Shown here: in pieces, positions 17,528-25,802 of the stretch
Layout of the letters: every line of letters starts with the position of its first letter
Position numbering within the stretch: position 1 is the first letter of the stretch
Origin: an uncultured Pelagibacteraceae bacterium
Lineage (GTDB): Bacteria > Pseudomonadota > Alphaproteobacteria > Pelagibacterales > Pelagibacteraceae
Length of the DNA: 64,000 bases
Assembly: GCA_902630915.1 (NCBI GenBank)
Contig: CACOWD010000002.1
Location: 3,910 to 67,909, forward strand
Direction: 5' to 3'
Made by a program: the position numbers and the translations under genes
The notes under the pieces: generated by a model
Database searches by the model: none
Seen by the model: only the letters and a program-made list of their open reading frames with translations
Told to the model about the DNA's origin: nothing

Positions 17528-19414
17528 AATATTATTATCTTTTAAGTCTTGTTTAATTTCATCTAAAATAGCAGGGTCATCTATAGTTGCTGGCATTTTA
17601 TAAGGCTCATTATCTGCAATTTTTCTAACTGTTCCTCTAAGCACTTTTCCTGATCTAGTTTTAGGTAATCTTTTGACTACAATTGCTATTTTGAATGCCG
17701 CAACAGGACCGACTTTTTCTCTTACCATTTTTACACACTCGCTAATGATTTCTTTTTTATCTTTTGTTACCCCTGCTTTAAGTGCTAGCAAACCAATTGG
17801 TATTTGACCTTTGAGTTTATCAGCTATTCCTATCACTGCGCATTCTGCAACATTTGGGTGTTCTGCTAAAACTTCTTCAATAGCTCCAGTCGATAATCTA
17901 TGACCTGCAACGTTAATAATATCGTCTGTTCTAGACATAATCCAAACATAACCATCTTCATCAATATGTCCCGCATCATAAGTTTGATAATATCCTGGGT
18001 AAGTTGACATATAATTTTCTTTATATCTATTATCTGCTCCCCACAATGTTGGAAAAGTTCCCGGTGGAAGAGGAAGCTTCACAACTATATCTCCCATTTT
18101 ACCCGGACTCACCTCTTTACCTTCAGAATTTAAAACTTTTAGATCATAACCTGGCACTGGTTTAAAAGCTGACCCATATTTTACAGGAAAATTTTCTATA
18201 CCTGTGCAACTTGATGTTATTGCCCAACTTGTTTCAGTTTGCCACCAGTGATCGATTACAGGTGAGTTAGAAAGTTTTTCAAACCATTTTATTGTATCTG
18301 GATCAGCTCTTTCACCAGCAAGAAAAAGTTTATCAAACTCACTTAAATCATACTTCTTAAAAAATTCTCCATTAGGATCTTCTTTTTTAATTGCTCTAAT
18401 TGCTGTTGGTGCAGTAAAAAGAGACTTCACTTTATGCTCAGAAATTATTCTCCAAAAAACTCCTGCATCAGGAGTTCCCACAGGTTTGCCTTCAAACAAA
18501 ACTGTAGTACAACCGTAAAATAATGGTCCATAAACTATGTAAGAGTGTCCAACTATCCAACCAATGTCACTTGCAGACCACCACACATCATCTGGTTTTA
18601 TATTGTAAATATTTTTCATAGTCCATTTTAATGCCACAATATGTCCACCAATATCACGAACAATTCCTTTTGGGAGTCCTGTAGTTCCAGATGTATAAAG
18701 AATGTAAGCGTAATCATTTGCATTCATTTTTTCACACTCTGCAGGCTTTACATCTTTATGCGCATCATCCCACGTTATATCAATAGAAGGGTCTAACGCA
18801 GCTTTATCTTTTTCTCTTTGAAAAATTATACATTTTTTAATTTTATGAGTTGCTAACTCTAATGCTTTATTAACTAAAGGTTTATAATGAACAGTTCGAC
18901 CAGGTTCATAACCACAAGAGGCGGTAACTAGTATTTTAGCTTTAGAGTCATCAATCCTACTTGCTAGTTCGTTGGCAGCAAATCCTCCAAACACAACTGA
19001 GTGTACTGCACCAATTCTTCCACAGGCAAGCATAGCTACCACAGCCTCAGGAATCATCGGCATATAGATTATAACTCTGTCTCCTTTGCTTACGCCTTGT
19101 TTTTTTAAAGCTCCAGCAAATAAAGCAACTTTTTCTTTAAGTTTAATGTAAGTTATATTTTCTTTTGAACCAGTAATTGGACTGTCGTAAATAATAGCGA
19201 GCTTTTCACCTTTCCCTTCATCGATATGTAAGTCCAAAGCATTATAGCAAGTGTTCGTTATTCCATCTTCAAACCATTTATAAAACGGAGGATTCTCAGA
19301 ATTTAAAATTTTAGATGGTTTTTTATACCAAAAAATATCATTTGAAATTTCTTTCCAAAATTCCTCCCTATTTTTGATGGATTTTTGATAAATCTCATTA
19401 TATTTTTGAGTCAA
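17516..19414 (-). CDS. prpE: Propionyl-CoA synthetase (acyl-CoA synthetase family)
   Basis: This 632-residue AMP-forming ligase activates a short acid, most likely propionate, to its CoA ester. The adenylation motif YTSGTTGLPKG and the block DVWWSASDIGWIVGHSYIVYGPL place it with acetyl/propionyl-CoA synthetases. CGYEPGRTVHYKPLVNKALE is more typical of PrpE than AcsA. The acetylatable-lysine motif PKTRSGKVLR is near the C-terminus. It is divergent from proteorhodopsin across a 228-base region, so the two share regulatory DNA. Acetate as substrate cannot be excluded. Confidence 0.85.
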   Translation of the reverse strand: MTQKYNEIYQKSIKNREEFWKEISNDIFWYKKPSKILNSENPPFYKWFEDGITNTCYNALDLHIDEGKGEKLAIIYDSPITGSKENITYIKLKEKVALFAGALKKQGVSKGDRVIIYMPMIPEAVVAMLACGRIGAVHSVVFGGFAANELASRIDDSKAKILVTASCGYEPGRTVHYKPLVNKALELATHKIKKCIIFQREKDKAALDPSIDITWDDAHKDVKPAECEKMNANDYAYILYTSGTTGLPKGIVRDIGGHIVALKWTMKNIYNIKPDDVWWSASDIGWIVGHSYIVYGPLFYGCTTVLFEGKPVGTPDAGVFWRIISEHKVKSLFTAPTAIRAIKKEDPNGEFFKKYDLSEFDKLFLAGERADPDTIKWFEKLSNSPVIDHWWQTETSWAITSSCTGIENFPVKYGSAFKPVPGYDLKVLNSEGKEVSPGKMGDIVVKLPLPPGTFPTLWGADNRYKENYMSTYPGYYQTYDAGHIDEDGYVWIMSRTDDIINVAGHRLSTGAIEEVLAEHPNVAECAVIGIADKLKGQIPIGLLALKAGVTKDKKEIISECVKMVREKVGPVAAFKIAIVVKRLPKTRSGKVLRGTVRKIADNEPYKMPATIDDPAILDEIKQDLKDNNILKL

Positions 19415-19476
19415 TTTTGCACCTCTGATTTTCTTTAATTTTGATGATTATTTCATAAATATCCCCAAAAAAAAAT

Positions 19477-19506
19477 AAAAAAACCAGTAAATATGCGGTT
19501 TTTTAA
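19477..19506 (+). terminator. Weak hairpin with T-run upstream of proteorhodopsin
   Basis: AAAAAACC and GGTTTTTT flank an 11-base loop (AGTAAATATGC). Only two G-C pairs hold the stem, so it is marginal. It lies between the divergent prpE and proteorhodopsin genes, where no transcript obviously needs to end, so it may just be AT-rich background. Confidence 0.2.
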
Positions 19507-19593
19507 TAAAAAAAACACTTCACTGTAACTTTTTTTTTTACTATGGTTCCGATCATAATACTCGGTAGTGAGCAAATTTATCACTTGTCCGGG

Positions 19594-19611
19594 TAGTTTA
19601 TATATAAACTA
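19594..19611. promoter_or_regulatory. 18-bp perfect palindrome in the proteorhodopsin leader
   Basis: TAGTTTATATATAAACTA is a perfect inverted repeat that ends 31 bases before the proteorhodopsin ATG, just downstream of TTGTCC (19585-19590). It could be a dimeric regulator's operator, overlap the promoter (it contains TATATAA), or form a hairpin in the leader. It is the most symmetric sequence in this intergenic region. Confidence 0.4.
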
Positions 19612-19630
19612 AACGAAAACTAAACAAACG

Positions 19631-19637
19631 AGGGAGG
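19631..19637 (+). promoter_or_regulatory. Strong ribosome binding site of proteorhodopsin
   Basis: AGGGAGG sits 5 bases before the ATG at 19643 and fixes the start. Most genes in this window have no comparable Shine-Dalgarno sequence, so this one points to high translation of proteorhodopsin. Confidence 0.8.
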
Positions 19638-19642
19638 TTTTC

Positions 19643-20413
19643 ATGAGAAAATTAAGTCTTTTTGCTTTAGCGGCTATTGCCTTTTTAGGTATCACAAGCT
19701 CAGCTAACGCAGCGACTGCCCTTTTACAAACAAATGATTTCGTAGGTATTTCATTTTGGCTTGTATCAATGGGAATGATCGCAACAACTGTGTTTTTCTT
19801 TGCAGAAAGAGGAACTGTTGCTGCATCATGGAGAACATCTTTAACAGTAGCTGGACTTGTAACTGGTGTTGCATTCGTCCACTACATGTATATGAGAGAA
19901 GTTTGGGTGTCGACTGGTGACTCTCCAACGGTATACAGATATATCGATTGGTTAATCACAGTACCACTACAAATGATCGAATTCTATCTAATCTTGGCAG
20001 CTGTTAGAAAGGTGCCGACTTCTATATTCTGGAAGCTATTAATTGGTTCATTAGTAATGTTGATCGGTGGATACTTAGGTGAAGCTGGTTATATTCAACC
20101 ATTTGTAGGTTTCGTAATTGGAATGGCTGGATGGATTTATATCTTGTTTGAAATATTCTCAGGTGAAGCTGGAACAATGGCTGCTAAAGCTGGTAACAAG
20201 GCTATGGCGACTGCTTTTAGCGCTATGAGAATAATCGTAACAATTGGTTGGGCGATTTATCCTTTAGGATATATTTTCGGTTACCTAACTGGTGGTGTAG
20301 ATGCAAATGCTTTGAACGTAATATACAATTTAGCTGACTTTGTTAACAAGATCGCTTTCGGTCTAGTTATTTGGGCAGCAGCAATGCAAAACACTAGATT
20401 ATCATCTAGATAA
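19643..20413 (+). CDS. Proteorhodopsin, light-driven proton pump (predicted blue-absorbing)
   Basis: A seven-helix retinal protein of 256 residues with a cleavable signal peptide (ending TSSANA at 18-23). By alignment to green proteorhodopsin: His80 (=H75) and Asp102 (=D97, Schiff-base proton acceptor, in YRYIDWLITVP), Gln110 (=position 105), Glu113 (=E108, proton donor) and Lys236 (=K231, retinal attachment, in ADFVNKIAFG). The D/E pair marks an outward proton pump, and Gln at position 105 is the known blue-tuning residue. It has a strong ribosome binding site and is followed by its own hairpin terminator, so it may be expressed apart from the ferredoxin genes downstream. Confidence 0.98.
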   Translation: MRKLSLFALAAIAFLGITSSANAATALLQTNDFVGISFWLVSMGMIATTVFFFAERGTVAASWRTSLTVAGLVTGVAFVHYMYMREVWVSTGDSPTVYRYIDWLITVPLQMIEFYLILAAVRKVPTSIFWKLLIGSLVMLIGGYLGEAGYIQPFVGFVIGMAGWIYILFEIFSGEAGTMAAKAGNKAMATAFSAMRIIVTIGWAIYPLGYIFGYLTGGVDANALNVIYNLADFVNKIAFGLVIWAAAMQNTRLSSR

Positions 20414-20428
20414 TAGATAACTTAATTC

Positions 20429-20469
20429 AAAAGGGCGGGTATGTCTCACATACTTGCCCTTTTTTTTTG
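20429..20469 (+). terminator. Rho-independent terminator after proteorhodopsin
   Basis: AAGGGCGGGTATG and CATACTTGCCCTT form a 13-bp stem (two G-U pairs) with a small loop, followed directly by a run of Ts (20460-20468). It begins 16 bases after the proteorhodopsin stop and is one of only two convincing intrinsic terminators in the window. Confidence 0.9.
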
Positions 20470-20482
20470 ATATTATAAATGT

Positions 20483-20617
20483 ATGGAGATTTCAAAACCC
20501 TATAAAGGAAAGGGAAAGCGTAAAATAAAAAAAATGCCTTTTACTGTAAAAGGTTACATTCTTTATTATGCTTTTTTCTGGGTAGTTATTATCTCAATTT
20601 ATTTGGCCTATTATTAA
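20483..20617 (+). CDS. Small basic single-pass membrane protein (44 residues)
   Basis: The ATG at 20483 opens a 44-codon frame ending TAA at 20615-20617, only 3 bases before the ferredoxin ATG. The N-terminal half is strongly basic (KPYKGKGKRKIKK, residues 5-17) and the C-terminal half is one hydrophobic helix (YYAFFWVVIISIYLAYY, 28-44). Tight spacing to the ferredoxin gene and position just after the proteorhodopsin terminator support a real gene. It might anchor or dock the ferredoxin/reductase system at the membrane, but that is inference; I do not recognise a family. Confidence 0.55.
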   Translation: MEISKPYKGKGKRKIKKMPFTVKGYILYYAFFWVVIISIYLAYY

Positions 20618-20620
20618 TTA

Positions 20621-20941
20621 ATGTCTAAAATTACTTATAAGGATTTTCAAGGAAACAAAAAAACTATTCAAGTTGAAAATGGTTTATCAGTAATGGAAGG
20701 TGCGATTCAAAATGAAGTTCCGGGCATAGATGCGGATTGCGGGGGTTCAATGGCCTGTGCCACCTGTCATGTTTATGTTGATGACAAATGGTTCGAGAAA
20801 ATTCCAAAACCGGAAGATGCCGAGAACGATATGATTGATATGGCTTTTGAACCAAAAAAAAATAGTAGGCTTAGTTGTCAAATAATAGTTAGTGATGAAT
20901 TAGATGGATTAGAAGTTACAACTCCGGAAAAACAAACTTAA
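20621..20941 (+). CDS. [2Fe-2S] ferredoxin, adrenodoxin type
   Basis: A 106-residue electron carrier with the vertebrate/bacterial adrenodoxin-type cluster motif: Cys40, Cys46, Cys49 (C-x5-C-x2-C in CGGSMACATC) and Cys86 in RLSCQI. Proteins of this type feed P450s, Fe-S assembly or other oxygenases. The stop codon TAA overlaps the ATG of the adjacent ferredoxin-NADP reductase gene by one base, strongly suggesting that the two are partners. Confidence 0.93.
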   Translation: MSKITYKDFQGNKKTIQVENGLSVMEGAIQNEVPGIDADCGGSMACATCHVYVDDKWFEKIPKPEDAENDMIDMAFEPKKNSRLSCQIIVSDELDGLEVTTPEKQT

Positions 20942-21954
20942 TGACAAAAACTGATGTAATAATTATTGGCGCAGGACCAGTAGGATTGTTTGCAGTCCAT
21001 CAGTTGGGTATTAAAGGTCTTAAAGCTGTGGTAATTGATAACCTTGATAAAGCAGGAGGACAATGTATCGAGCTTTATCCTGATAAACCTATTTATGATA
21101 TTCCTGCGGTTCCAGAATGTACAGGTGAACAATTGACTACAAGATTATTAGAACAAATAAAACCTTTCAAAACTGAATTATTTTTAAATGAAAGAGTTGA
21201 TGAAGTACGTCAAGAAAAAGAAAGTTGGGTAGTAAAAACAAATAATAATAAGGAATTTATTGCCCCGAATATAATTATCGCAGGAGGGGTAGGTTCATTT
21301 GAACCACGAAAAATTTCTTTAAGAGATGCGGAGAAACTTGAGGGTAAATCTGTTTTTTACGCAGTAAAAAATAAAGAACAATTTAAAAATAAAAAGATTT
21401 CAATTTTTGGAGGAGGAGATTCTGCTCTAGATTGGACTCTGGAGCTTTCAAAATTTTCAAAAATAACACTAATTCATAGACGTAACGACTTTAGGGGAGC
21501 TCAACACACTCTTTCAGAAATAAGAAAATTAGAAAAAGAGGGAAAAGTATCAATCAAAACACCATGCCAAATCGAGTCTTTAGATAATGAGAATGAATTA
21601 AAGTCTATTACTATTAAGTTTGACGATGGGAAAATAGAAAAAATCTCAACTGATGTAATACTTGGTTTTTTTGGTTTAATAATGAAATTAGGTCCAATCG
21701 CAGAGTGGGGACTGAATATGGACAAAAAAACGATTGAGGTAAATTCAAAAAATTTTGAAACAAATAAAAAAGGTATATTTGCAGCTGGAGACATCTGTTC
21801 TTATCCAGGGAAACTGAAATTAATTCTTTCAGGATTTCATGAAGTAGCACTTGCCTCGGTAGAGTGTTTTAAAAGAGCAAGACCTAATGAAAAATATAGG
21901 TTTGAATTCACCACCTCATCTAAAACAATACAAGACAGACTTGGAAAAAAATGA
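20941..21954 (+). CDS. Ferredoxin-NADP+ reductase, thioredoxin reductase-like (type 2)
   Basis: A 337-residue FAD/NADPH flavoprotein. The FAD motif GAGPVG is at residues 10-15 and the NADPH motif GGGDSALD at 157-164; a late GDICSYPGKLKLI fits the FAD-binding C-terminal block. The CxxC redox motif expected in the NADPH domain of real thioredoxin reductases is absent, which identifies it as the TrxR-like FNR group (YumC type) rather than a thioredoxin reductase. Its position directly after the ferredoxin gene supports ferredoxin as redox partner. It overlaps the GST gene by 4 bases. Confidence 0.9.
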   Translation: MTKTDVIIIGAGPVGLFAVHQLGIKGLKAVVIDNLDKAGGQCIELYPDKPIYDIPAVPECTGEQLTTRLLEQIKPFKTELFLNERVDEVRQEKESWVVKTNNNKEFIAPNIIIAGGVGSFEPRKISLRDAEKLEGKSVFYAVKNKEQFKNKKISIFGGGDSALDWTLELSKFSKITLIHRRNDFRGAQHTLSEIRKLEKEGKVSIKTPCQIESLDNENELKSITIKFDDGKIEKISTDVILGFFGLIMKLGPIAEWGLNMDKKTIEVNSKNFETNKKGIFAAGDICSYPGKLKLILSGFHEVALASVECFKRARPNEKYRFEFTTSSKTIQDRLGKK

Positions 21955-22577
21955 TTGAATTGCTTACCGCTAATACTCCTAACGGTAAGAAAATCTCTAT
22001 TATGCTTGAGGAGATTAACTTTGATTACAAGGTAACAAAAATAGATATAAATAAAGACGAACAGTTTAAACCAGAATTTGTTAGACTAAGTCCTTTCAGC
22101 AAGATACCAGTCATCATCGATCATAATAACCATCAAAGTCTTTTTGAGTCAGGTGCAATTTTAATTTATTTAGGAGAAAAAAGTGGAATGTTTTATGACA
22201 AAAAAGAGAGAACGATAATTAATCAATGGTTGATGGGTCAGATGGGCTATATTGGCCCTATGCTTGGTCAACATCATCAATTTCATCATTATAACCCTGG
22301 AAAGAGCGAGTTTGGTGAAAAAAGATATTTTAAAATTTCAGAGAGAATATATGAAGAGCTTGATAAAAGATTGTCAAATTCAAATTTTCTTGCCGGAAAT
22401 AATTATACAATTGCAGACATAGCTACTTTTCCATGGATAGCTAGACACGAGTGGCATGACATTGGTCTTAAGAGATTTATAAATTTATCTAGATGGTATA
22501 ATCAGATTTCCTTAAGACCAGCAGTAAAAAGAGGCTATGATTTATTAAAAAAAGGTGAGTCGATACCTAGTATTTAG
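21951..22577 (+). CDS. Glutathione S-transferase family protein
   Basis: The 208-residue protein has the GST two-domain layout: an N-terminal thioredoxin fold starting TANTPNGKKISIMLEE, with the cis-Pro motif KIPVI and the glutathione-binding LFESGAILIYL near residues 62-72, then an all-helical domain with NYTIADIATFPWIARHEW. It resembles the YfcG/YghU (Ure2p-like) disulfide-bond oxidoreductases, in which an Asn/Thr replaces the usual catalytic Tyr/Ser. It is translationally coupled to the FNR gene and converges on dksA with a 4-base overlap. Confidence 0.88.
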   Translation: MIELLTANTPNGKKISIMLEEINFDYKVTKIDINKDEQFKPEFVRLSPFSKIPVIIDHNNHQSLFESGAILIYLGEKSGMFYDKKERTIINQWLMGQMGYIGPMLGQHHQFHHYNPGKSEFGEKRYFKISERIYEELDKRLSNSNFLAGNNYTIADIATFPWIARHEWHDIGLKRFINLSRWYNQISLRPAVKRGYDLLKKGESIPSI

Positions 22578-22999
22578 TCATCAATAAATATTTTTTCGTC
22601 TCTTTCATGCCTTTCTTGCGCCTCTATCGAAAGTGTTGCAACAGGTCTAGCCATTAACCTTTTAAGTCCTATCGGTTCTCCAGTCTCCTCGCAATACCCA
22701 TAAGTTCCATCCTTTATTCTCTGTAAAGCAGAATTAATTTTAGAAATTAACTTTCTACTTCTATTTAGCGACTTCATTTCAACAGATTTATCAGTATAAG
22801 AAGATGCTTGATCAACTATATCTGCCGAAGAAACATTATCATCTGATGAATTCAAAATATTCCCTAAATTATTAACCTTAATAATTTCTTTTTTCCAATT
22901 TAAAAGTTCCTCAGTAAAAAATTTTTTGTGTTTTGCACACATATATTTTTCTTTAGAGTTAGGTGTATATTTTTTTTTTATAGTTGATTTTTTAGACAT
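22574..22999 (-). CDS. dksA: DksA-family RNA polymerase-binding transcription factor
   Basis: DksA binds the RNA polymerase secondary channel and, with ppGpp, adjusts transcription to nutrient supply. The 141-residue protein has the coiled-coil region with an acidic tip (DDNVSSADIVDQAS near residues 53-66) and the C-terminal finger YGYCEETGEPIG...LMARPVATLSIEAQERHER. Only one of the four zinc-finger cysteines of E. coli DksA is kept, as in other alphaproteobacterial DksA proteins. A lysine-rich N-terminal extension precedes it. Confidence 0.93.
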   Translation of the reverse strand: MSKKSTIKKKYTPNSKEKYMCAKHKKFFTEELLNWKKEIIKVNNLGNILNSSDDNVSSADIVDQASSYTDKSVEMKSLNRSRKLISKINSALQRIKDGTYGYCEETGEPIGLKRLMARPVATLSIEAQERHERDEKIFIDD

Positions 23000-23071
23000 T
23001 TTTTAAGTTTGGGGAGTATATGATTGATTTTAGTTGTGTCAATAGCTTATAATTTAGAATATTTTCATTAT

Positions 23072-24445
23072 ATGATTAACAACAAAAATATATCAAAATT
23101 TTTTTTTCTATTCCTTTTTACACACTTAGTGTTATGGACACTAATTCCTTTTTTATCTAACGTAAATCTTCCATTAGATACAATCGAGGCACTAGCGTGG
23201 GGAAGTAAATTAGACTGGGGTTTTGAAAAACACCCTCCTTTAAGTGCTGTTGCGGTTCAATTTTTTTATTTAATTTTTGGATCAAGTGATTTTGCTTATT
23301 ATCTTTTAAGTCAAATTTTTGTAATTATTTCATTTATATTTGTTTTTAAATTTTCATTTGAGATATTAAGAGATAAAACTCTTGCATTTCTGTCATTGCT
23401 AGTTCTTGAAAGTATTTATTTCTATAATTTTACGTCTCCAGAATTTAACGTAAATATTAGTCAGCTCCCCTTTTGGGCCCTTACTATTTTCTATTTTTGG
23501 AAAAGCATAAAAGAAAATAGATTGATAAATTGGGTATTATTTGGAATATTTTCTGCACTTGGTTTCTTATCAAAATATTTATTTATATATATCTTATTAG
23601 CATTATTTTTGTTTGTTATTATTGATTTTAAAAATAATAAAAAGTTTATTAAAAATTATTTCTTATCCATTGTTATTTCATTAATAATCTTAGCTCCTCA
23701 TTTTCTTTGGTTATATCAAAATGAATTTACCACTATTTTTTACGCGTTAAAAAGATCAAGTTTAATTGAAGTTGGAATTTTAATGCATTTAATGCATCCA
23801 ATTAAATTTTTGTTTAAACAATTTTTTATTCTCATTCCTTTTTTTTTAATGTTTGTTTTAATATTAAAAAAATATCAATTCAAAATTGAACTAAAAAATA
23901 AAAAGACTTTATTTTTGATAATTATCTCTGTAGTTCCTTTCGTACTAATGTTATTTACTTCAATTATTACAGGAGCAAATATAAGGACAATGTGGATGAC
24001 ACCTTTTTATTTGTTTTTAGGCACTTTATTTTTTCATGTTCTAAGAAAAAGTATTGATTTTAAAAGAATTAAAAAATTCTATATTTTATTTTTCTTTTTC
24101 TTTTTTTTATCACCCTCCTTGTATCTAGCAGTTTCAGTCCTTGACGAAACAAAAAGAACTGATTACCCAGGAAAAGAAATTTCTAGATTAGTGCAAAATA
24201 AGTGGGATGATAATTTTACTAATGATATCAAAATCGTCGTTGGCGATGAATGGTTTGCAGGTAATCTATCCTATCATTTGAGATCTAGACCTATTTGGAT
24301 GAGTGAGCTTAAAGATAAAAATTTAGAGATTAAAGATGATCAAGGTGTAATCTATACTGGGAATCCAAAAATTTTAAAAAAAATTTGTCCAGGTGTTTTT
24401 GGCACTATCAAACCTGTGGGATACTGCATGATAGGTAAAAGATGA
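23072..24445 (+). CDS. GT39/ArnT-like membrane glycosyltransferase
   Basis: An integral membrane protein with about ten predicted helices in the layout of dolichyl/undecaprenyl-phosphate-sugar transferases. The first periplasmic loop has DTIEALAWGSKLDWGFEKHPPLS, matching the acidic motif and KHPP signature of the PMT/ArnT superfamily. These enzymes transfer a sugar from a polyprenyl-phosphate donor. The ATG at 23072 (MINNKNISKF) is preferred over a TTG at 23024. The stop overlaps the following GT2 start by 4 bases, which would provide the lipid-linked donor, so the two probably act in sequence. Confidence 0.8.
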   Translation: MINNKNISKFFFLFLFTHLVLWTLIPFLSNVNLPLDTIEALAWGSKLDWGFEKHPPLSAVAVQFFYLIFGSSDFAYYLLSQIFVIISFIFVFKFSFEILRDKTLAFLSLLVLESIYFYNFTSPEFNVNISQLPFWALTIFYFWKSIKENRLINWVLFGIFSALGFLSKYLFIYILLALFLFVIIDFKNNKKFIKNYFLSIVISLIILAPHFLWLYQNEFTTIFYALKRSSLIEVGILMHLMHPIKFLFKQFFILIPFFLMFVLILKKYQFKIELKNKKTLFLIIISVVPFVLMLFTSIITGANIRTMWMTPFYLFLGTLFFHVLRKSIDFKRIKKFYILFFFFFFLSPSLYLAVSVLDETKRTDYPGKEISRLVQNKWDDNFTNDIKIVVGDEWFAGNLSYHLRSRPIWMSELKDKNLEIKDDQGVIYTGNPKILKKICPGVFGTIKPVGYCMIGKR

Positions 24446-25314
24446 AAAAAATTATAATTTTAATACCAGTATTTAACGATTGGGATTCTTTAAAAAAGCT
24501 TTTAGTTGAAATTGATCATAACTTAAAAGATATAAAAGATTTTTTATTTGACTGTTTAGTTATAAATGATGCATCGAGCATCCCTCAGCCAAAAATTACA
24601 AAACCTAAAAATTTTGGCTCTGTGAAGATACTAAATATGAAAGAAAATAAAGGTCACGCGAGATGTAATGCATTCGGCATAAGGTATATTTGTAAAAATG
24701 AAAAGTTTGATTATGTAATTCCAATGGATGGAGATGGAGAAGATCGCCCGATTGAAATCAAAAGTCTAGTTGATAAAATTAAAAAATTTCCTAAAAATTC
24801 CGTAGTTGCTAAAAGAGTAAAAAGATCAGAGGGGATTTTTTTTCAACTTCTTTATCAAATACACAAAATTTTAACTTTAGTTTTCACTGGAGAAAACATT
24901 AATTTTGGAAACTATAGTTGTATACTTAAAAAAGAGGCTGAAATACTCTCTAACAAAGCAAGTTTATGGAGTAGTTACTCCGGTACAGTGAAAAAGAATC
25001 TAAAAGATCTAAATGAAATTGATTCTATAAGGGGAGCCCGTTATTTCGGCCCATCCAAAATGTCTCTTTTTAGTTTAATAATTCACTCTTTTTCGATAAT
25101 TGCTGTTTTTAAAAAACAAGTTTTTATTAGATCTGTAATTTTTATTTTAATATTGTCTTATCTTGATTCTTACGCTGATATATCCTTATTAATTTTCACA
25201 ATATTTGTTATATTTTTTAATATAATAATTTTTTTAATTTCCCTGAGAGAAAAAGAAAATGAATTAATAAATAGTCAAAATAATTTAAGCGGAACAGTAG
25301 AAATAACACACTAA
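24442..25314 (+). CDS. Family 2 glycosyltransferase with C-terminal membrane helices
   Basis: The N-terminus IIILIPVFNDWDSL and VINDASS, then IPMDGDGEDRP (DXD-type metal site) near residues 94-104, place it in GT2. The C-terminal third has two strongly hydrophobic helices (about 220-270). This is the architecture of polyprenyl-phosphate glycosyltransferases that charge a lipid carrier for membrane GT39-type transferases such as the gene before it, which it overlaps by 4 bases. The sugar and acceptor are not known. Confidence 0.8.
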   Translation: MKKIIILIPVFNDWDSLKKLLVEIDHNLKDIKDFLFDCLVINDASSIPQPKITKPKNFGSVKILNMKENKGHARCNAFGIRYICKNEKFDYVIPMDGDGEDRPIEIKSLVDKIKKFPKNSVVAKRVKRSEGIFFQLLYQIHKILTLVFTGENINFGNYSCILKKEAEILSNKASLWSSYSGTVKKNLKDLNEIDSIRGARYFGPSKMSLFSLIIHSFSIIAVFKKQVFIRSVIFILILSYLDSYADISLLIFTIFVIFFNIIIFLISLREKENELINSQNNLSGTVEITH

Positions 25315-25441
25315 AAAGTTGTAATTTGAGTCTGTAATAGAATCAAAAAAGAATCAAAAGGTGAACATTATTATGTGTTTTTTTGACTATTGAGGATGTT
25401 TTAAATCGCAGGTAGTCTCTTAGTATATTAAAGGTTGAATT
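25315..25441. other. Intergenic region before the GFA gene
   Basis: No ORF or RNA signature is apparent in this 127-base gap. A short direct repeat AGAATCAAAA occurs twice around 25340-25362. It presumably carries a promoter for the downstream GFA-glycerate kinase-tolC run, but I could not pick one with confidence. Confidence 0.25.
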
Positions 25442-25801
25442 ATGAAAAAACTCTTCTGTCATTGCAAGGCAATAGAAGCCGAAATTAATATAAATAAATT
25501 AGACAAAATATTGCGATGTAACTGTTCAATATGCAAAAGAAAGGGGTTTGTAATGGCAATGGTTAAAAACGAAGATTTCAAAATAGTTAAAGGGAAAGAT
25601 AAGTTAAAGCTTTATCAATTTCACTCCAAAATTGCCAAACATTTTTTTTGTACAATTTGCGGTATTTATACTCATCATAATCCTAGATCAAATCCACTAA
25701 TGACTGGTTTTAATATAGGCTGCGTCGACGAAATAGACTCTTTTAAATTTAATGACGTACTAGTTAATGATGGGAAAAATCATCCATTAGATAAAAAGTA
25801 A
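25442..25801 (+). CDS. GFA/CENP-V-family zinc-binding protein
   Basis: The 119-residue protein has the GFA zinc-binding pattern: CHC at residues 6-8, CNCSIC near 27-32 followed by KRKG, and FCTICGIYTHHNPR near residues 69-82. GFA proteins were named for glutathione-dependent formaldehyde activation, but most members have no proven function. The gene ends one base before the glycerate kinase ATG, so they are co-transcribed. Confidence 0.88.
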   Translation: MKKLFCHCKAIEAEININKLDKILRCNCSICKRKGFVMAMVKNEDFKIVKGKDKLKLYQFHSKIAKHFFCTICGIYTHHNPRSNPLMTGFNIGCVDEIDSFKFNDVLVNDGKNHPLDKK

Positions 25802-25802
25802 A

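Noticed and set aside
20941..21954. Alternative call of thioredoxin reductase
   Set aside because: The CxxC active site in the NADPH domain is absent and the neighbour is a ferredoxin; it belongs with TrxR-like ferredoxin-NADP reductases.
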